The position numbers and the translations under genes are program-made. Shown piece after piece: positions 9,477-17,903 of a stretch of 54,585 nucleotides of DNA (within the stretch, counting starts at the first letter, position 1; each line of letters starts with the position of its first letter). Source of the stretch: GCA-020343675 sp964462945 (GTDB taxonomy: Bacteria > Planctomycetota > Phycisphaerae > Sedimentisphaerales > Anaerobacaceae); contig CAYWZW010000035.1 in the NCBI GenBank assembly GCA_964462945.1, positions 1-54,585 of the forward strand, in the 5' to 3' direction. The notes beneath the pieces are model-generated. The model did no database searches, was not told the origin of the DNA, and worked only from the letters and a program-made list of their open reading frames with translations.

Positions 9477-9758
9477 TCATCCTTTGCGTGTCTGATTAAT
9501 AAGTCTCAGAATTTCATCCAGTTTTTCCCGCTTTTCTTTTTCGGAGCTGCCTTTTACAGCTTCAGCCACGCAGTGCCTGAAGTGCTTTTCCAAAATCTTT
9601 TCTTCCACCCTGGTAAGGGCGCCTTTAATAGCATATATCTGGTTCAGAATATCAATACAGTATTTGTGATCTTCGATCATGCTTTGGACGCCGCGAACTT
9701 GCCCCTCAATTCGCCTTAACGCAACCAGATTATCCTCGTGACTCGGGTTATTCTTCAT
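9477..9758 (-). CDS. csoR: CsoR/DUF156-family copper-sensing repressor
   Basis: A 93-residue all-helical repressor. The CsoR ligand set is present at the expected spacing: Cys34, His59, Cys63 (KYCIDILNQI, EKHFRHC). The N-terminal RRIEGQVRGVQSMIEDHKYC signature is typical. In characterised CsoR proteins Cu(I) binding to these residues releases the operator and derepresses the operon. A matching palindrome lies 127 bases upstream. It is the first gene of the efflux operon, so it should be autoregulated. Confidence 0.95.
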   Translation of the reverse strand: MKNNPSHEDNLVALRRIEGQVRGVQSMIEDHKYCIDILNQIYAIKGALTRVEEKILEKHFRHCVAEAVKGSSEKEKREKLDEILRLINQTRKG

Positions 9759-9812
9759 CTGTCGTCACTCATCCCCAGAAGCAAGCAACGCCGTGCTCCA
9801 CTTGTCCATTTT

Positions 9813-9833
9813 GGAGAATCCTGCGGGTTCTCC
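9813..9833 (-). other. Hairpin in the csoR 5' leader
   Basis: GGAGAA (9813-9818) pairs with TTCTCC (9828-9833), with two more inner pairs. It lies in the transcribed leader between the CsoR promoter and the csoR start. It is not followed by a T-run, so it is more likely a stability or spacing element than a terminator. Confidence 0.35.
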
Positions 9834-9882
9834 GCCGAATAAGATATCGCTCATTTATGGTCTCTTTTGGACCCATTGGCGT

Positions 9883-9911
9883 ATTATACCCCCAAGGGGT
9901 ATATAGTGTTC
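9883..9911 (-). promoter_or_regulatory. Copper operon promoter with embedded CsoR operator
   Basis: On the minus strand a perfect TATAAT -10 (9883-9888) is preceded by a poor -35. The spacer carries an inverted repeat TATACCCC-CAA-GGGGTATA (9885-9903), overlapping the -10. GC-rich palindromes flanked by TATA are the known operator type of CsoR-family repressors, and its overlap with the core promoter fits repression by occlusion. It reads leftward into csoR and the cus genes. Confidence 0.85.
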
Positions 9912-9944
9912 GGAAAAAATAAATAAACTTTCTTCACTTCAAAT

Positions 9945-11075
9945 TCAAGCTGCTGTTTCCGACGATATTGTACCACCCGCGATGATATTATCGTCCCCGT
10001 TATACAATACAAGCCTCTGACCCGGACAGGGCGCGAATTGAGGCTCGTCAAATTCGACCGTCAGCCTGGCCTGGTCCGCATCCGAGACCCTGCATGCATG
10101 AGGCTCCCCATACGAACGAATCTTGCCATATACCCGACGGCCAACAACAAGCTCTTCCGGAATCAGGGAGTTGATCTGGCTCGCTCTGATGGTCCGCAGA
10201 CTGACTTCTTCTCTGGTGCCCAGGGCGATTGTGTTCGTCCAGGCGCAAATCTTGCCCACGTAGAGCGGCTTGCCGCCGGCAAAGCCAATACCCCTCCTCT
10301 GGCCCAGCGTGTAGTTGGCTACACCTTTGTGCGTGCCTATTCTGTTGCCCTGCATGTCCGTGATATCGCCCTGCCGGTCGGCCCCGGCAGAAGCCAGGGC
10401 GGCCCTGTAGTCTCCTTCACCGGCGAAACACAGCTCCATGCTCTCGGCCTTCTCGGCAACGCTCAGATTCGCCCGGGAGGCGATCGAACGAACCTTTTCT
10501 TTCGTCAGCTCACCCAGAGGAAGAACAAACCTGCAAAGCTTCCCGCAGGCAATGCCGTACAGAAAATAGCTTTGGTCCTTCGCCTTGTCTCTTGCCCTGC
10601 CAAGGCACACTCGTCCGGCAGTTTCAGAAATCCTTGCATAATGCCCGGTAGATAGATAACGAATGCCGAACGTCTCCTCCACGAAATCCCACACCAGCGA
10701 GAACTTCAGAAGGGTATTGCAGTCCACACAAGGGTTGGGGGTTTCGCCCTTCGCATAGGATTGGCGGAACCGCTCGATGATAAGCGCTTCGAACGGCTCC
10801 GTGACGTCCACAAAATAATGAGGTATGCTCAATTCGTGGCAAACCAAGGCAGCATCGGCCCCACAGCATCCGCGGCTGCCGGTATCGCACGACACAGGTA
10901 TCTTCATCGTGATGCCCAGCACGTCCCAGCCTTGTTCTGTGAGCAGATAGGCGGCAACACTGCTGTCCACTCCGCCGCTCATGAGTACGGCGATCCGCCT
11001 CGACGGCTCCTTCCTGGGCTCCCAGGGGGCGAAACTCGGCTCAAACAGCTTGATGTTCCATCGGCCGCCAGCCAT
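9945..11075 (-). CDS. mnmA: tRNA-specific 2-thiouridylase
   Basis: Installs the 2-thio group of uridine-34 in tRNA by adenylation and persulfide attack. The PP-loop motif SGGVDSS is at about 34-40. The conserved TPNPCVDCNTLLKF carries the first catalytic-type Cys and SMELCFAGEGDY the second; LGQRRGIGFAGGKPLYVGKI is the central-domain signature. The length (376) is normal with a short N-terminal extension. It is the last gene of the sulfur operon, 13 bases after cysK, in company with a TusA domain, which is suggestive because TusA feeds sulfur to MnmA through a relay in E. coli. Confidence 0.93.
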   Translation of the reverse strand: MAGGRWNIKLFEPSFAPWEPRKEPSRRIAVLMSGGVDSSVAAYLLTEQGWDVLGITMKIPVSCDTGSRGCCGADAALVCHELSIPHYFVDVTEPFEALIIERFRQSYAKGETPNPCVDCNTLLKFSLVWDFVEETFGIRYLSTGHYARISETAGRVCLGRARDKAKDQSYFLYGIACGKLCRFVLPLGELTKEKVRSIASRANLSVAEKAESMELCFAGEGDYRAALASAGADRQGDITDMQGNRIGTHKGVANYTLGQRRGIGFAGGKPLYVGKICAWTNTIALGTREEVSLRTIRASQINSLIPEELVVGRRVYGKIRSYGEPHACRVSDADQARLTVEFDEPQFAPCPGQRLVLYNGDDNIIAGGTISSETAA

Positions 11076-11088
11076 GTATCAACCGTTC

Positions 11089-12009
11089 TCATGCGAACAA
11101 CGCCGTGCTGATATACCGCTCGGCTGTGTCGGGCAGGATCACAACAATCAGCCTGTCGGCGTTTTGTTTTCGCTGGGCCACCTTAATCGCCGCGGCCGCG
11201 GCGGCGCCGGAGGAGATGCCGGCAAAGATGCCCTCTTCCCGGGCCAGGCGTTTTGCCATATCGAACGCCTCTGCGTTTGTGACCTGGACCACCTCGTCCA
11301 CGACTTCCATGTTGAGCACCTCCGGCACAAAGCCCGCTCCAATCCCCTGAATCATGTGCGGGCCGGCTTTGCCTCCGGAGAGCACGGGGGAATCGGCCGG
11401 CTCGACGGCAATAGCCTTAACGGAAGGTTTTCGGGACTTGAGCACTTCGCCGACGCCGGTAATCGTTCCGCCGGTCCCCACGCCGGCGACGAAGATATCT
11501 ATCGTCCCGTCCGTGTCCTTCCATATCTCTTCGGCGGTTGTCTCTCTGTGAATCTGGGGATTGGCCGCGTTCTTGAACTGCTGCAGCATCAGGGCGCCAT
11601 CTGTTTTCTCTACTATCTCGCCGGCTTTCTTCAACGCGCCGGTCATACCTTCTTCGGCGGGCGTCAGCACGAGCTCGGCGCCGAACAGCTTCAGTATTTT
11701 TCGTCGCTCAACGGTCATGGATTCAGGCATGGTGAGTATGAGCTTATAACCCCTTGCCGCCGCGACCCACGCAAGGGAGATGCCGGTATTGCCGCTGGTC
11801 GGCTCAACAAGCGTCATTCCGGGCTTGATTTTACCCTGCCGCTCGGCAGCCTCTATCATGCTGACACCGATACGGTCCTTCACGCTGCTGGCCGGATTGA
11901 AAAACTCCAATTTAGCCGCTATCCCTGCCTTACAGCCCTTATTCACCCTGTTGAACCACACCAATGGAGTATTACCAATCAGCTCGGTCATGTCTTTTGC
12001 TATTCTCAT
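11089..12009 (-). CDS. cysK: Cysteine synthase A (O-acetylserine sulfhydrylase)
   Basis: PLP enzyme making cysteine from O-acetylserine and sulfide. Visible are the N-terminal LIGNTPLVWFNRV, the PLP lysine in NPASSVKDRIG, the substrate loop EPTSGNTGISLAWV, the phosphate-binding GVGTGGTITGVG and the C-terminal ISSGAAAAAA. The length (306) is normal. AGGA precedes the ATG. It follows a second, divergent cysteine synthase in the same operon. Confidence 0.95.
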   Translation of the reverse strand: MRIAKDMTELIGNTPLVWFNRVNKGCKAGIAAKLEFFNPASSVKDRIGVSMIEAAERQGKIKPGMTLVEPTSGNTGISLAWVAAARGYKLILTMPESMTVERRKILKLFGAELVLTPAEEGMTGALKKAGEIVEKTDGALMLQQFKNAANPQIHRETTAEEIWKDTDGTIDIFVAGVGTGGTITGVGEVLKSRKPSVKAIAVEPADSPVLSGGKAGPHMIQGIGAGFVPEVLNMEVVDEVVQVTNAEAFDMAKRLAREEGIFAGISSGAAAAAAIKVAQRKQNADRLIVVILPDTAERYISTALFA

Positions 12010-12112
12010 TTACCTAGTCCTCTAAAATTGTCACATTGGTCGGCCTGACTTTGACGTCGGCATTCTTCGCTGTCTCGGTGGTCCGTGCCACCTGCTTGTT
12101 GTGAGTATCATA

Positions 12113-13072
12113 TCATGGTTTTCCCTGATCTTTAACATAAGGCCTGTAAAAACTCATATATTTGAACGCATCATCCGGAGAGATGGCGACGGCCAGTCCC
12201 TCATGTTCCTTTGCGTATTGAAGTGCTGCATATAATATTGCGCCTGTTGTAGGGCCTGCAAGAATACCTTCCTGCCTCGCCAGCCGGATTCCCGTTTGGT
12301 ACGCGTCGTCATCAGTCACTGCGACGATGTCATCTATTACCGACCTGTCAAGAATTTTTGGCACCAGATCTTCCCTCAGATCGGATATCCTTTTCATGCC
12401 CGGCAGATTATGATCGGTCTCGGCCGGCTCAACGGCTACTATTCTTACCGAAGCTTTCCTTTCTTTCAAGTATTTGCCGACGCCGGTCAGCGTGCCGCAT
12501 GTCCCAAAGCCGGCGAAGAAGTAATCCACCTGTTCGCCGGTTTGCTGCCAGATCTCCGGACCGGTGGTTTCGTAGTGCGCCCGAACATTCAACTCGTTTT
12601 CATACTGGTTCGGACTCACATAGTTTTCCCCGCCCTTACTCTTGAGCATTGCGTTGACCAGGCCTCTTGCCCCTTCATTCGGGAATAACGGGCATAAAGT
12701 ATCGTCCGCTTCCCATAAAGTCCGCACCCCCAATAACCTCAATATGGTTTTCTTCTCTTCCGGTATGCGTTGCGGAACGGCTATCTCTATTGGAATGCCT
12801 TCTGCGTTCGCAAGGGCCGCCAAAGCAATGCCGGTATTTCCGGATGAAGGTTCGGCTAAAGACTGGCCTTCCTTGATCTTGATCCCTCTTAGCATAGATA
12901 ACGCAATTCTGTCCTTGATGGAGCCGAAGGGATTATACCTCTCCAGCTTGAGATATATCCTGAAATCCTTGTTCGGATTAACTCTTTCGTTTATCTTCAC
13001 CATGGGGGTAGGGTTTTCCGGACTTGCAATCAAATCAACTATGCTTTCGTAAACCCTTTTTGGCGTTGCCAT
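12113..13072 (-). CDS. Cysteine synthase-like PLP enzyme (CysM-like)
   Basis: A 319-residue fold-type II PLP enzyme: NPFGSIKDRIALSML contains the PLP lysine, EPSSGNTGIALAALA the substrate loop and GFGTCGTLTGVGKYLKE the phosphate cup. The C-terminal GILAGPTTGAILYAALQ closes the cofactor site. It differs strongly from the neighbouring CysK (for example NPTPMVKIN at the N-terminus and an insert LFPNEGARG). In mycobacteria a CysM-type enzyme uses a carrier-protein thiocarboxylate as sulfur donor. Such a donor system lies in this operon, so that role or another beta-replacement is possible. A classical sulfide-dependent synthase cannot be excluded. Confidence 0.88.
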   Translation of the reverse strand: MATPKRVYESIVDLIASPENPTPMVKINERVNPNKDFRIYLKLERYNPFGSIKDRIALSMLRGIKIKEGQSLAEPSSGNTGIALAALANAEGIPIEIAVPQRIPEEKKTILRLLGVRTLWEADDTLCPLFPNEGARGLVNAMLKSKGGENYVSPNQYENELNVRAHYETTGPEIWQQTGEQVDYFFAGFGTCGTLTGVGKYLKERKASVRIVAVEPAETDHNLPGMKRISDLREDLVPKILDRSVIDDIVAVTDDDAYQTGIRLARQEGILAGPTTGAILYAALQYAKEHEGLAVAISPDDAFKYMSFYRPYVKDQGKP

Positions 13073-13171
13073 TTTTCCTGCCTCAAAATCCTGGCATCAG
13101 TCGCACAATCCCTGTTCATTCCCGTTGCATCATGCCTGTAATTCGGGGCCTCAAAGCGACATAACGCATAA

Positions 13172-15451
13172 TCACTTTTTTCGGCGTACTTTCACACAAA
13201 AATGTCCGCCAAGGTCCTCAATCGCCATAACTTCCTGGCCCTGAGCGGAAAAGCTCGCGGGGACGTTTCTTACCGGCTCCCCTTCATCAAGCAGCACTTC
13301 CAGAACAGCACCTGCCTGGAGCTTTTCGAGTGCAAGCTTTGCCTTGACGAAGTTCAAGGGACAGGCCACGCCGCGTAAATCGATAACATGTTTGTCCTTC
13401 CCGGCCTGCCCGGCGGCAGCTTTCCGTTCAACCGGCTCGGCCCTGAACTTCAGGTTGGCATCGAGGGAGAGAAAAAGCTCTTCCACCCGTCTGGTCAAAT
13501 CCTGAACCTGCGGCAGCAATTCAGCGATGCCCTTTTTCTCGCCCATACGCCAGTCGATAGCGTCATCGAGAAGCTGCTGGGTCTGAGGTTTGACCCAGCC
13601 CGGCTCGATGAGGTGTTTGCCAAATGCAGCGAATATCTCTCTGTCCTTTTTTGGCTCCAGCCCGGCCGTGACAAGAAGTGCCCTTGCGGCCGCTACAATC
13701 GCCTTATAGACATTTTCATTATTTGCGGGGGTCACCTTGACGGCCTCTTTGGCTTCGTCGATGTCCAGCTTAATCACGTCCATGACGCCCGCGCCGCACT
13801 CGCCCGGGCCTCGGCCGGCCAGCGAAAACGGCTCGCCCGAACCATAGTCGTAATAATAATCCTCCGGCAGCGACTCCTCACCGATGCCACCATATTTTGC
13901 AACGAGACTTTTTAGCCGCTCTTTTTCAACGGTGCCGTTACTCAGGGCCTCCGACAACAAATCAGGTATTCGTTTTGCCGGGACCGTGCCGATATTCTCC
14001 GCGAGATGCGCCCGGCCTTCGACAGTCTCTGCGCCCACCAGGACATCATAGCACGGCATCAACCTGCCGTTCACCCTCTTGGCTTTGCCCTGGAATCCGA
14101 CGCCGGCGATGTGATGATGGCCGCAGGAGTTGGGACAGCCGCTGATTCGTATGGTTGTCTGCGAGCCGTTGGCTCGAATATCGGCTTGGCGCAGCTCATT
14201 TGAAATCGCATCCGCCAGACCTCTCGACAGACACAATCCCAGCTTGCAGGTGGAAGCCCCGGCACAGGCGACGACTTTGAGGCCGGGGACGCCGAAAACA
14301 TCGACGCTGAGGTTTCTCAGCTCGCGATTGACCTTCTCAACGTCCTGCCGGGCAACGCCGGTGATGAGCAGGTCCTGCAACTGCGTCGTTCTGACGAGTC
14401 CCTGGCCGTACTTCGCGGCGATTTGGCCGATGGCGTTCAGGTCATCCGCCGGTATGTCACCGTTTCTGAGGCACAGTCGCACCGTGTATCGTCCGGCCGT
14501 GTTCTCCGGCAGCACGTTGGGTTGGTCCGGTTCGCCGTTATGCGATGCTCCAGGCACACGATAGTCTGAGTCAATATCGCGAATCTCCGGCACTTTACCA
14601 GACAGCCCCTCGGCTTTAAGAATCTCTCTTTCCTTTCTGTACAATTCGACGAACTTTTCGGCTCCCACTCGCGCCAGAACATAGCGCAGCCTCGCCTTGT
14701 GTTTGTTCGCGCGGTCGCCGTGTTTGTCGAAGAGTCTCTTGACGGCTTCGGCCACTTCAAAGATCTCCTTGCCTCCGATGAAATCTTCGATCTTCACGGC
14801 CACAGCAGCATTAGGGCCCAGCCCCCCTCCGGCATAGACCGAGAAACCTTTGACTCCGTTCTTGTAATGCGCGAAGAAACCGAGGTCCGCCACGGAGGCG
14901 AACGCACAATCGGCCGAGCAGCCGGAAAAGACGATCTTGTACTTCCTCGGCAGGTTGAACGAGCTTCTATCCTGCAGGAGATACTCCGCCGCAGCGACGG
15001 CATAGGGCGCAACGTCGAATTTCTCTTTCGGGCAAACGCCGGCTCGCGGGCAGGCGGTGACATTACGAACGGTATTGCCCCCGCCGCCGCGAGGCGAGAG
15101 ACCCACCTCGAGCAGCCCATCCAAAACGTCGGGCGTATCTTCGATATTCACCCGGTGAATCTGGATGTCCTGTCTCGTCGTGACATGAATAATTCCGTCA
15201 CCATAAGCCTTGCTTAGCTCCGCCACCCGCTCTAATTGAAAGGGCAGGACCAGTCCGGCGCCGATACGTATTCGAACCATATATTTTCCTGCTGTTCTTT
15301 GCTCGTAGATTCCCATGGGGACACGGTACGCCCGGAACGCCACCGAAGACGTCTGGCCTTGAAGAAATTTCTCGACCTGACCCCGATAGCCGGATGTATC
15401 TTCCACCACGCTGTCCGGTATCTGTAAAATTGGCCTTCTCTTGTTGTCCAT
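13172..15451 (-). CDS. Siroheme sulfite/nitrite reductase fused to TusA domain
   Basis: A 759-residue protein from the ATG at 15451 (AAAGGA precedes; a GTG 15 bases upstream is in frame). Two ferredoxin-like/4Fe-4S repeats are followed by a helical region (about 560-670) and a TusA domain. The C-half has the siroheme-[4Fe-4S] motif C-x5-C...C-x3-C (Cys396, 402, 439, 443). Unusually the N-half has the same set (Cys134, 140, 178, 182). The C-terminal DLRGVACPLNFVKAKLALE is the TusA motif with its sulfur-carrying Cys697. It reduces sulfite (less likely nitrite) to sulfide, with electrons probably from ferredoxin as no flavoprotein partner is nearby. Context with APS reductase and two cysteine synthases points to assimilation. 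Confidence 0.92.
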   Translation of the reverse strand: MDNKRRPILQIPDSVVEDTSGYRGQVEKFLQGQTSSVAFRAYRVPMGIYEQRTAGKYMVRIRIGAGLVLPFQLERVAELSKAYGDGIIHVTTRQDIQIHRVNIEDTPDVLDGLLEVGLSPRGGGGNTVRNVTACPRAGVCPKEKFDVAPYAVAAAEYLLQDRSSFNLPRKYKIVFSGCSADCAFASVADLGFFAHYKNGVKGFSVYAGGGLGPNAAVAVKIEDFIGGKEIFEVAEAVKRLFDKHGDRANKHKARLRYVLARVGAEKFVELYRKEREILKAEGLSGKVPEIRDIDSDYRVPGASHNGEPDQPNVLPENTAGRYTVRLCLRNGDIPADDLNAIGQIAAKYGQGLVRTTQLQDLLITGVARQDVEKVNRELRNLSVDVFGVPGLKVVACAGASTCKLGLCLSRGLADAISNELRQADIRANGSQTTIRISGCPNSCGHHHIAGVGFQGKAKRVNGRLMPCYDVLVGAETVEGRAHLAENIGTVPAKRIPDLLSEALSNGTVEKERLKSLVAKYGGIGEESLPEDYYYDYGSGEPFSLAGRGPGECGAGVMDVIKLDIDEAKEAVKVTPANNENVYKAIVAAARALLVTAGLEPKKDREIFAAFGKHLIEPGWVKPQTQQLLDDAIDWRMGEKKGIAELLPQVQDLTRRVEELFLSLDANLKFRAEPVERKAAAGQAGKDKHVIDLRGVACPLNFVKAKLALEKLQAGAVLEVLLDEGEPVRNVPASFSAQGQEVMAIEDLGGHFCVKVRRKK

Positions 15452-15531
15452 TGCAATTCCTTTCACGGCTCGCTTGTTGACGCAGCCGTGGTAGTGTCAC
15501 CACCGGGTCCAAAGCCCGATTTCAAGCCGGC

Positions 15532-15816
15532 TCAATCAGTTTTAAGCGATTGTTCGTCTCGGTCATCTGGGTCCGCCAGGTATTCCATGACGATTCGTTT
15601 CTCCTCTGCTGCCATTTTCTTGCCGTACTTGTCCACGTACAAGCGCCATGTTTCCTGGTCATGGCGCGCCGGGGAGATTACCGCATGACAGCTCGAACAT
15701 TTCGCTCTATACAATCTCTCGCCTCTGCTCATCTCCGTCAACGTATAGTGGCATCCGTGCACAAACACGGACACGATTATGGCACGGCACAGCCAAGCCG
15801 CCGAATTATCTTTCAT
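15532..15816 (-). CDS. Small monohaem c-type cytochrome lipoprotein
   Basis: About 94 residues. A signal sequence ends in a lipobox-like FVHGC, then one haem site CSSCH in GERLYRAKCSSCHAVI, and a short helical tail with a Met (YGKKMAAEEK) that could be the second axial ligand. The frame extends upstream to a TTG; I prefer the ATG at 15816. It resembles class I cytochrome c. It lies just before the sulfite reductase gene in the operon. A role as envelope electron carrier is inferred, and its partner is not visible. Confidence 0.75.
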   Translation of the reverse strand: MKDNSAAWLCRAIIVSVFVHGCHYTLTEMSRGERLYRAKCSSCHAVISPARHDQETWRLYVDKYGKKMAAEEKRIVMEYLADPDDRDEQSLKTD

Positions 15817-15979
15817 AATCTCCGTTATTTCAATCAACGCTTACAATTACCTGAAAGCCGCCGCCAAGCTGCCGATCCCCGCCGGAGGATTCATCTCTTG
15901 CTTTGGCAAATCATACCCTTGGCTTCGCCTGGGATGACCGTCTTGAGACAATCGCTTCATAGTTGTGTTGATTCGCCCG

Positions 15980-16714
15980 CTAAAATGGAATCCCGGCTAT
16001 CAGCCTGACCCGTAAATCATCACTTGCCTCGTTCAGGCCTCGAAGGGCACCGACAGTGACCCAAAACGTTTCACGCGCCCACGAAGCCGCCGGGCCAAGA
16101 TAGAACTCATCCTCCGTCAGATTTCCCGCCGACTCGATGCCGGCTTTCCAGCCCGGATTGAACTCGTAACTCAGGCCGAAGGCGTACTGATGCTCGGTTT
16201 CGCCGTCGTTGTTGATGCCGGCCTCGACCACTTGATTGTACGCGACGTTGAATTTGTCGAAGTCCCTGGCCAGGACCAGCTTGCCTTCAAGAATGTCCGG
16301 AGCGCCGGAGCCGTCCGGTCTGATATACTCCAAATACAGCAAGACGTCCAAAGGGTACATCCCTCTTTCGCCGAGACGGTAACGCGTTCTCAGTTTGGTG
16401 CCGGTATATTCGAATTTGTCATCGGCGGTCGCGTTTGTTTGCTGCCATCTTTGGTAAATGCCCACGTCCCATCGGTCCGTCAGACCGTATTCATATTCGA
16501 CCTGATGCTCCCAAGTATTCCTATCGTCATAATTGTGCAAATCCGGGACCTTTGTTGTAACGTAATATTCCAATTCCGATTGACCTTTGGGCATAGTCAT
16601 GTATTCATACGTCCAGACGTACGCCCGACGGTCTGCACGAGCCGGACCTGCACAGACCACAATCAAAACAACAATCAAGCACAGGCTATTTTTCTTCTCT
16701 ATTGATAGAACCAT
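15980..16714 (-). CDS. Outer-membrane beta-barrel protein, function unknown
   Basis: 244 residues: an N-terminal signal peptide (LCLIVVLIVVCAGPARA) then alternating amphipathic strands rich in Tyr, Trp and charged residues (YVWTYEYMTMPKGQSELEYYV, HQVEYEYGLTDRWDVGIYQRW, AYGLSYEF-like segments). It ends in Phe (VRLIAGIPF), the classical C-terminal signal of outer-membrane barrels. It sits inside the sulfur operon between the YiiX-like lipoprotein and the cytochrome. A passive uptake or structural role is plausible. I do not recognise a characterised family. Confidence 0.75.
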   Translation of the reverse strand: MVLSIEKKNSLCLIVVLIVVCAGPARADRRAYVWTYEYMTMPKGQSELEYYVTTKVPDLHNYDDRNTWEHQVEYEYGLTDRWDVGIYQRWQQTNATADDKFEYTGTKLRTRYRLGERGMYPLDVLLYLEYIRPDGSGAPDILEGKLVLARDFDKFNVAYNQVVEAGINNDGETEHQYAFGLSYEFNPGWKAGIESAGNLTEDEFYLGPAASWARETFWVTVGALRGLNEASDDLRVRLIAGIPF

Positions 16715-16746
16715 AAGTCATTTTTCCCTTCAAGAATCGCAAAGCT

Positions 16747-17496
16747 CTATGATTCTCCGGATTTGAAACATTCTGACTTTTGAACTGTCGAGCCTCGACT
16801 CGGCACACCGTATGGGTAAAAGATAGTCAACACGCGGCAGCGCGATATTCCGCCGGGGTTGATTCCGGGCTGACCCTCGGGGACGGGGACACCCAGCTTT
16901 GAAAAGTATTCTTCCCAGACAGGATCAGTCCGGCCTGTGCCGGGGTTTTTGAACGTCATTGGCTGCGCCTCAAAGACGAGCGCATTCTCGTTGGCCCGGA
17001 GAAATATCTCGTAAACCAGCTCGGAGCAGTAGTAAGCATCATTGTCGAGAGCAAATACCTTATCGTAGGGCTTCCCCTTCAAGGCCAGTGCCTCTTTGAT
17101 CGCCGAAGGTATCAGGTGACGATAAGGCTTTTTGAGACGACCTACGACCACTTTGGGACGGCCCGTTTCGTCGAGGCTGCGGGTGAGAAAAGTCCCCAGT
17201 GACGTAGCCTCCACGCCGCTCGAGACGGCTTCAATTACCACAGGTTTGCCATGATCATCTTCTGCCGCGATACCTATGTGAGAAAATTTCGCTCCCTGAT
17301 ATCCGGTTGTGACCTTCTCTATGGCCTCGCAAAGCGGCCCGCAGTCCAGGTCCTGGAAAAGCAAGTCCCCCGGCCGAAGCGCTAAATTGCTACTCCCTCG
17401 CAGAGCGGACCGGCCGCAGCCGAGAATAATGACGCTAATAAAGAACAGCAACAGAGTCCGTCTTAGAAAAAGCATAAAGCCCTTCACACGTGTCAC
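16747..17496 (-). CDS. YiiX/YycO-like permuted NlpC/P60 papain-fold lipoprotein
   Basis: 249 residues from a GTG that overlaps the JAMM stop codon (GTGA); an ATG at 17475 behind AAGGG is an alternative start. The signal ends in IILGCG (lipobox). The catalytic pattern of permuted NlpC/P60 proteins is visible: RPGDLLFQDLDCG, the His in KFSHIGIAAED, and the Cys in DAYYCSELVYEIF. Members are putative amidases or acyltransferases acting in the envelope. Its place immediately after the carrier/E1/JAMM genes is unexpected and its substrate unknown. Confidence 0.85.
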   Translation of the reverse strand: MTRVKGFMLFLRRTLLLFFISVIILGCGRSALRGSSNLALRPGDLLFQDLDCGPLCEAIEKVTTGYQGAKFSHIGIAAEDDHGKPVVIEAVSSGVEATSLGTFLTRSLDETGRPKVVVGRLKKPYRHLIPSAIKEALALKGKPYDKVFALDNDAYYCSELVYEIFLRANENALVFEAQPMTFKNPGTGRTDPVWEEYFSKLGVPVPEGQPGINPGGISRCRVLTIFYPYGVPSRGSTVQKSECFKSGES

Positions 17497-17903
17497 GCGT
17501 TCAGCACTTCCACAGGTACGGTGGTTATCGTGCCGTCATTTATGAGAAAACCTTTAACGGCCGGAGCATCGGCGCTGCGAAGCGAAACGATGACATAGAT
17601 CACGTCCGGCGTCAGAGCCAGCCGGATATCTTCCGCCGAAGGTCTGGCGGGCGTCTCCGGATGGCTGTGATATATCGCCAGCATCGTAAGACCCGCCGCA
17701 CGAATATCTTTGACAACCGCAAACTGCTCCTTCGCCTCCATCATACAATGGCAGCGGCTCCGGTCGGCATTTGTCATCTTGTAGAGCTTTTCGACTCTGC
17801 CGTTGCGGCCGGCCAAAATGCCGCATGCCTCGACGGGCGCTTCGGCCTTGGCCTGCTCTACCATACGCTCGAATATGTCATTGGGAATTTCTAATCTCAG
17901 CAT
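17493..17903 (-). CDS. JAMM/MPN metalloprotease (Mec/HcyD-like)
   Basis: A 136-residue single-domain JAMM protease. The zinc motif is complete: Glu25 (VEACGIL), HSHPETPARPSAED giving His79, His81, Ser89 and Asp92. Related enzymes either release cysteine from the CysO carrier (Mec) or trim the C-terminal residue of a sulfur carrier to expose Gly-Gly (HcyD in Wolinella, from memory). Here the upstream carrier ends GGG-NVTD, so trimming is a likely first task. Its start overlaps the E1 stop by 7 bases and its stop overlaps the next gene, implying coupled translation. Confidence 0.92.
   Translation of the reverse strand: MLRLEIPNDIFERMVEQAKAEAPVEACGILAGRNGRVEKLYKMTNADRSRCHCMMEAKEQFAVVKDIRAAGLTMLAIYHSHPETPARPSAEDIRLALTPDVIYVIVSLRSADAPAVKGFLINDGTITTVPVEVLNA

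Noticed and set aside
9759..9882. Metal riboswitch in the csoR leader
   Set aside because: Only one short hairpin is visible and no known riboswitch core; CsoR with its operator explains control.
13172..15451. Dissimilatory sulfite reductase
   Set aside because: Single chain, assimilation genes around it, and no dsrC/dsrMKJOP; only the double cluster motif recalls Dsr.
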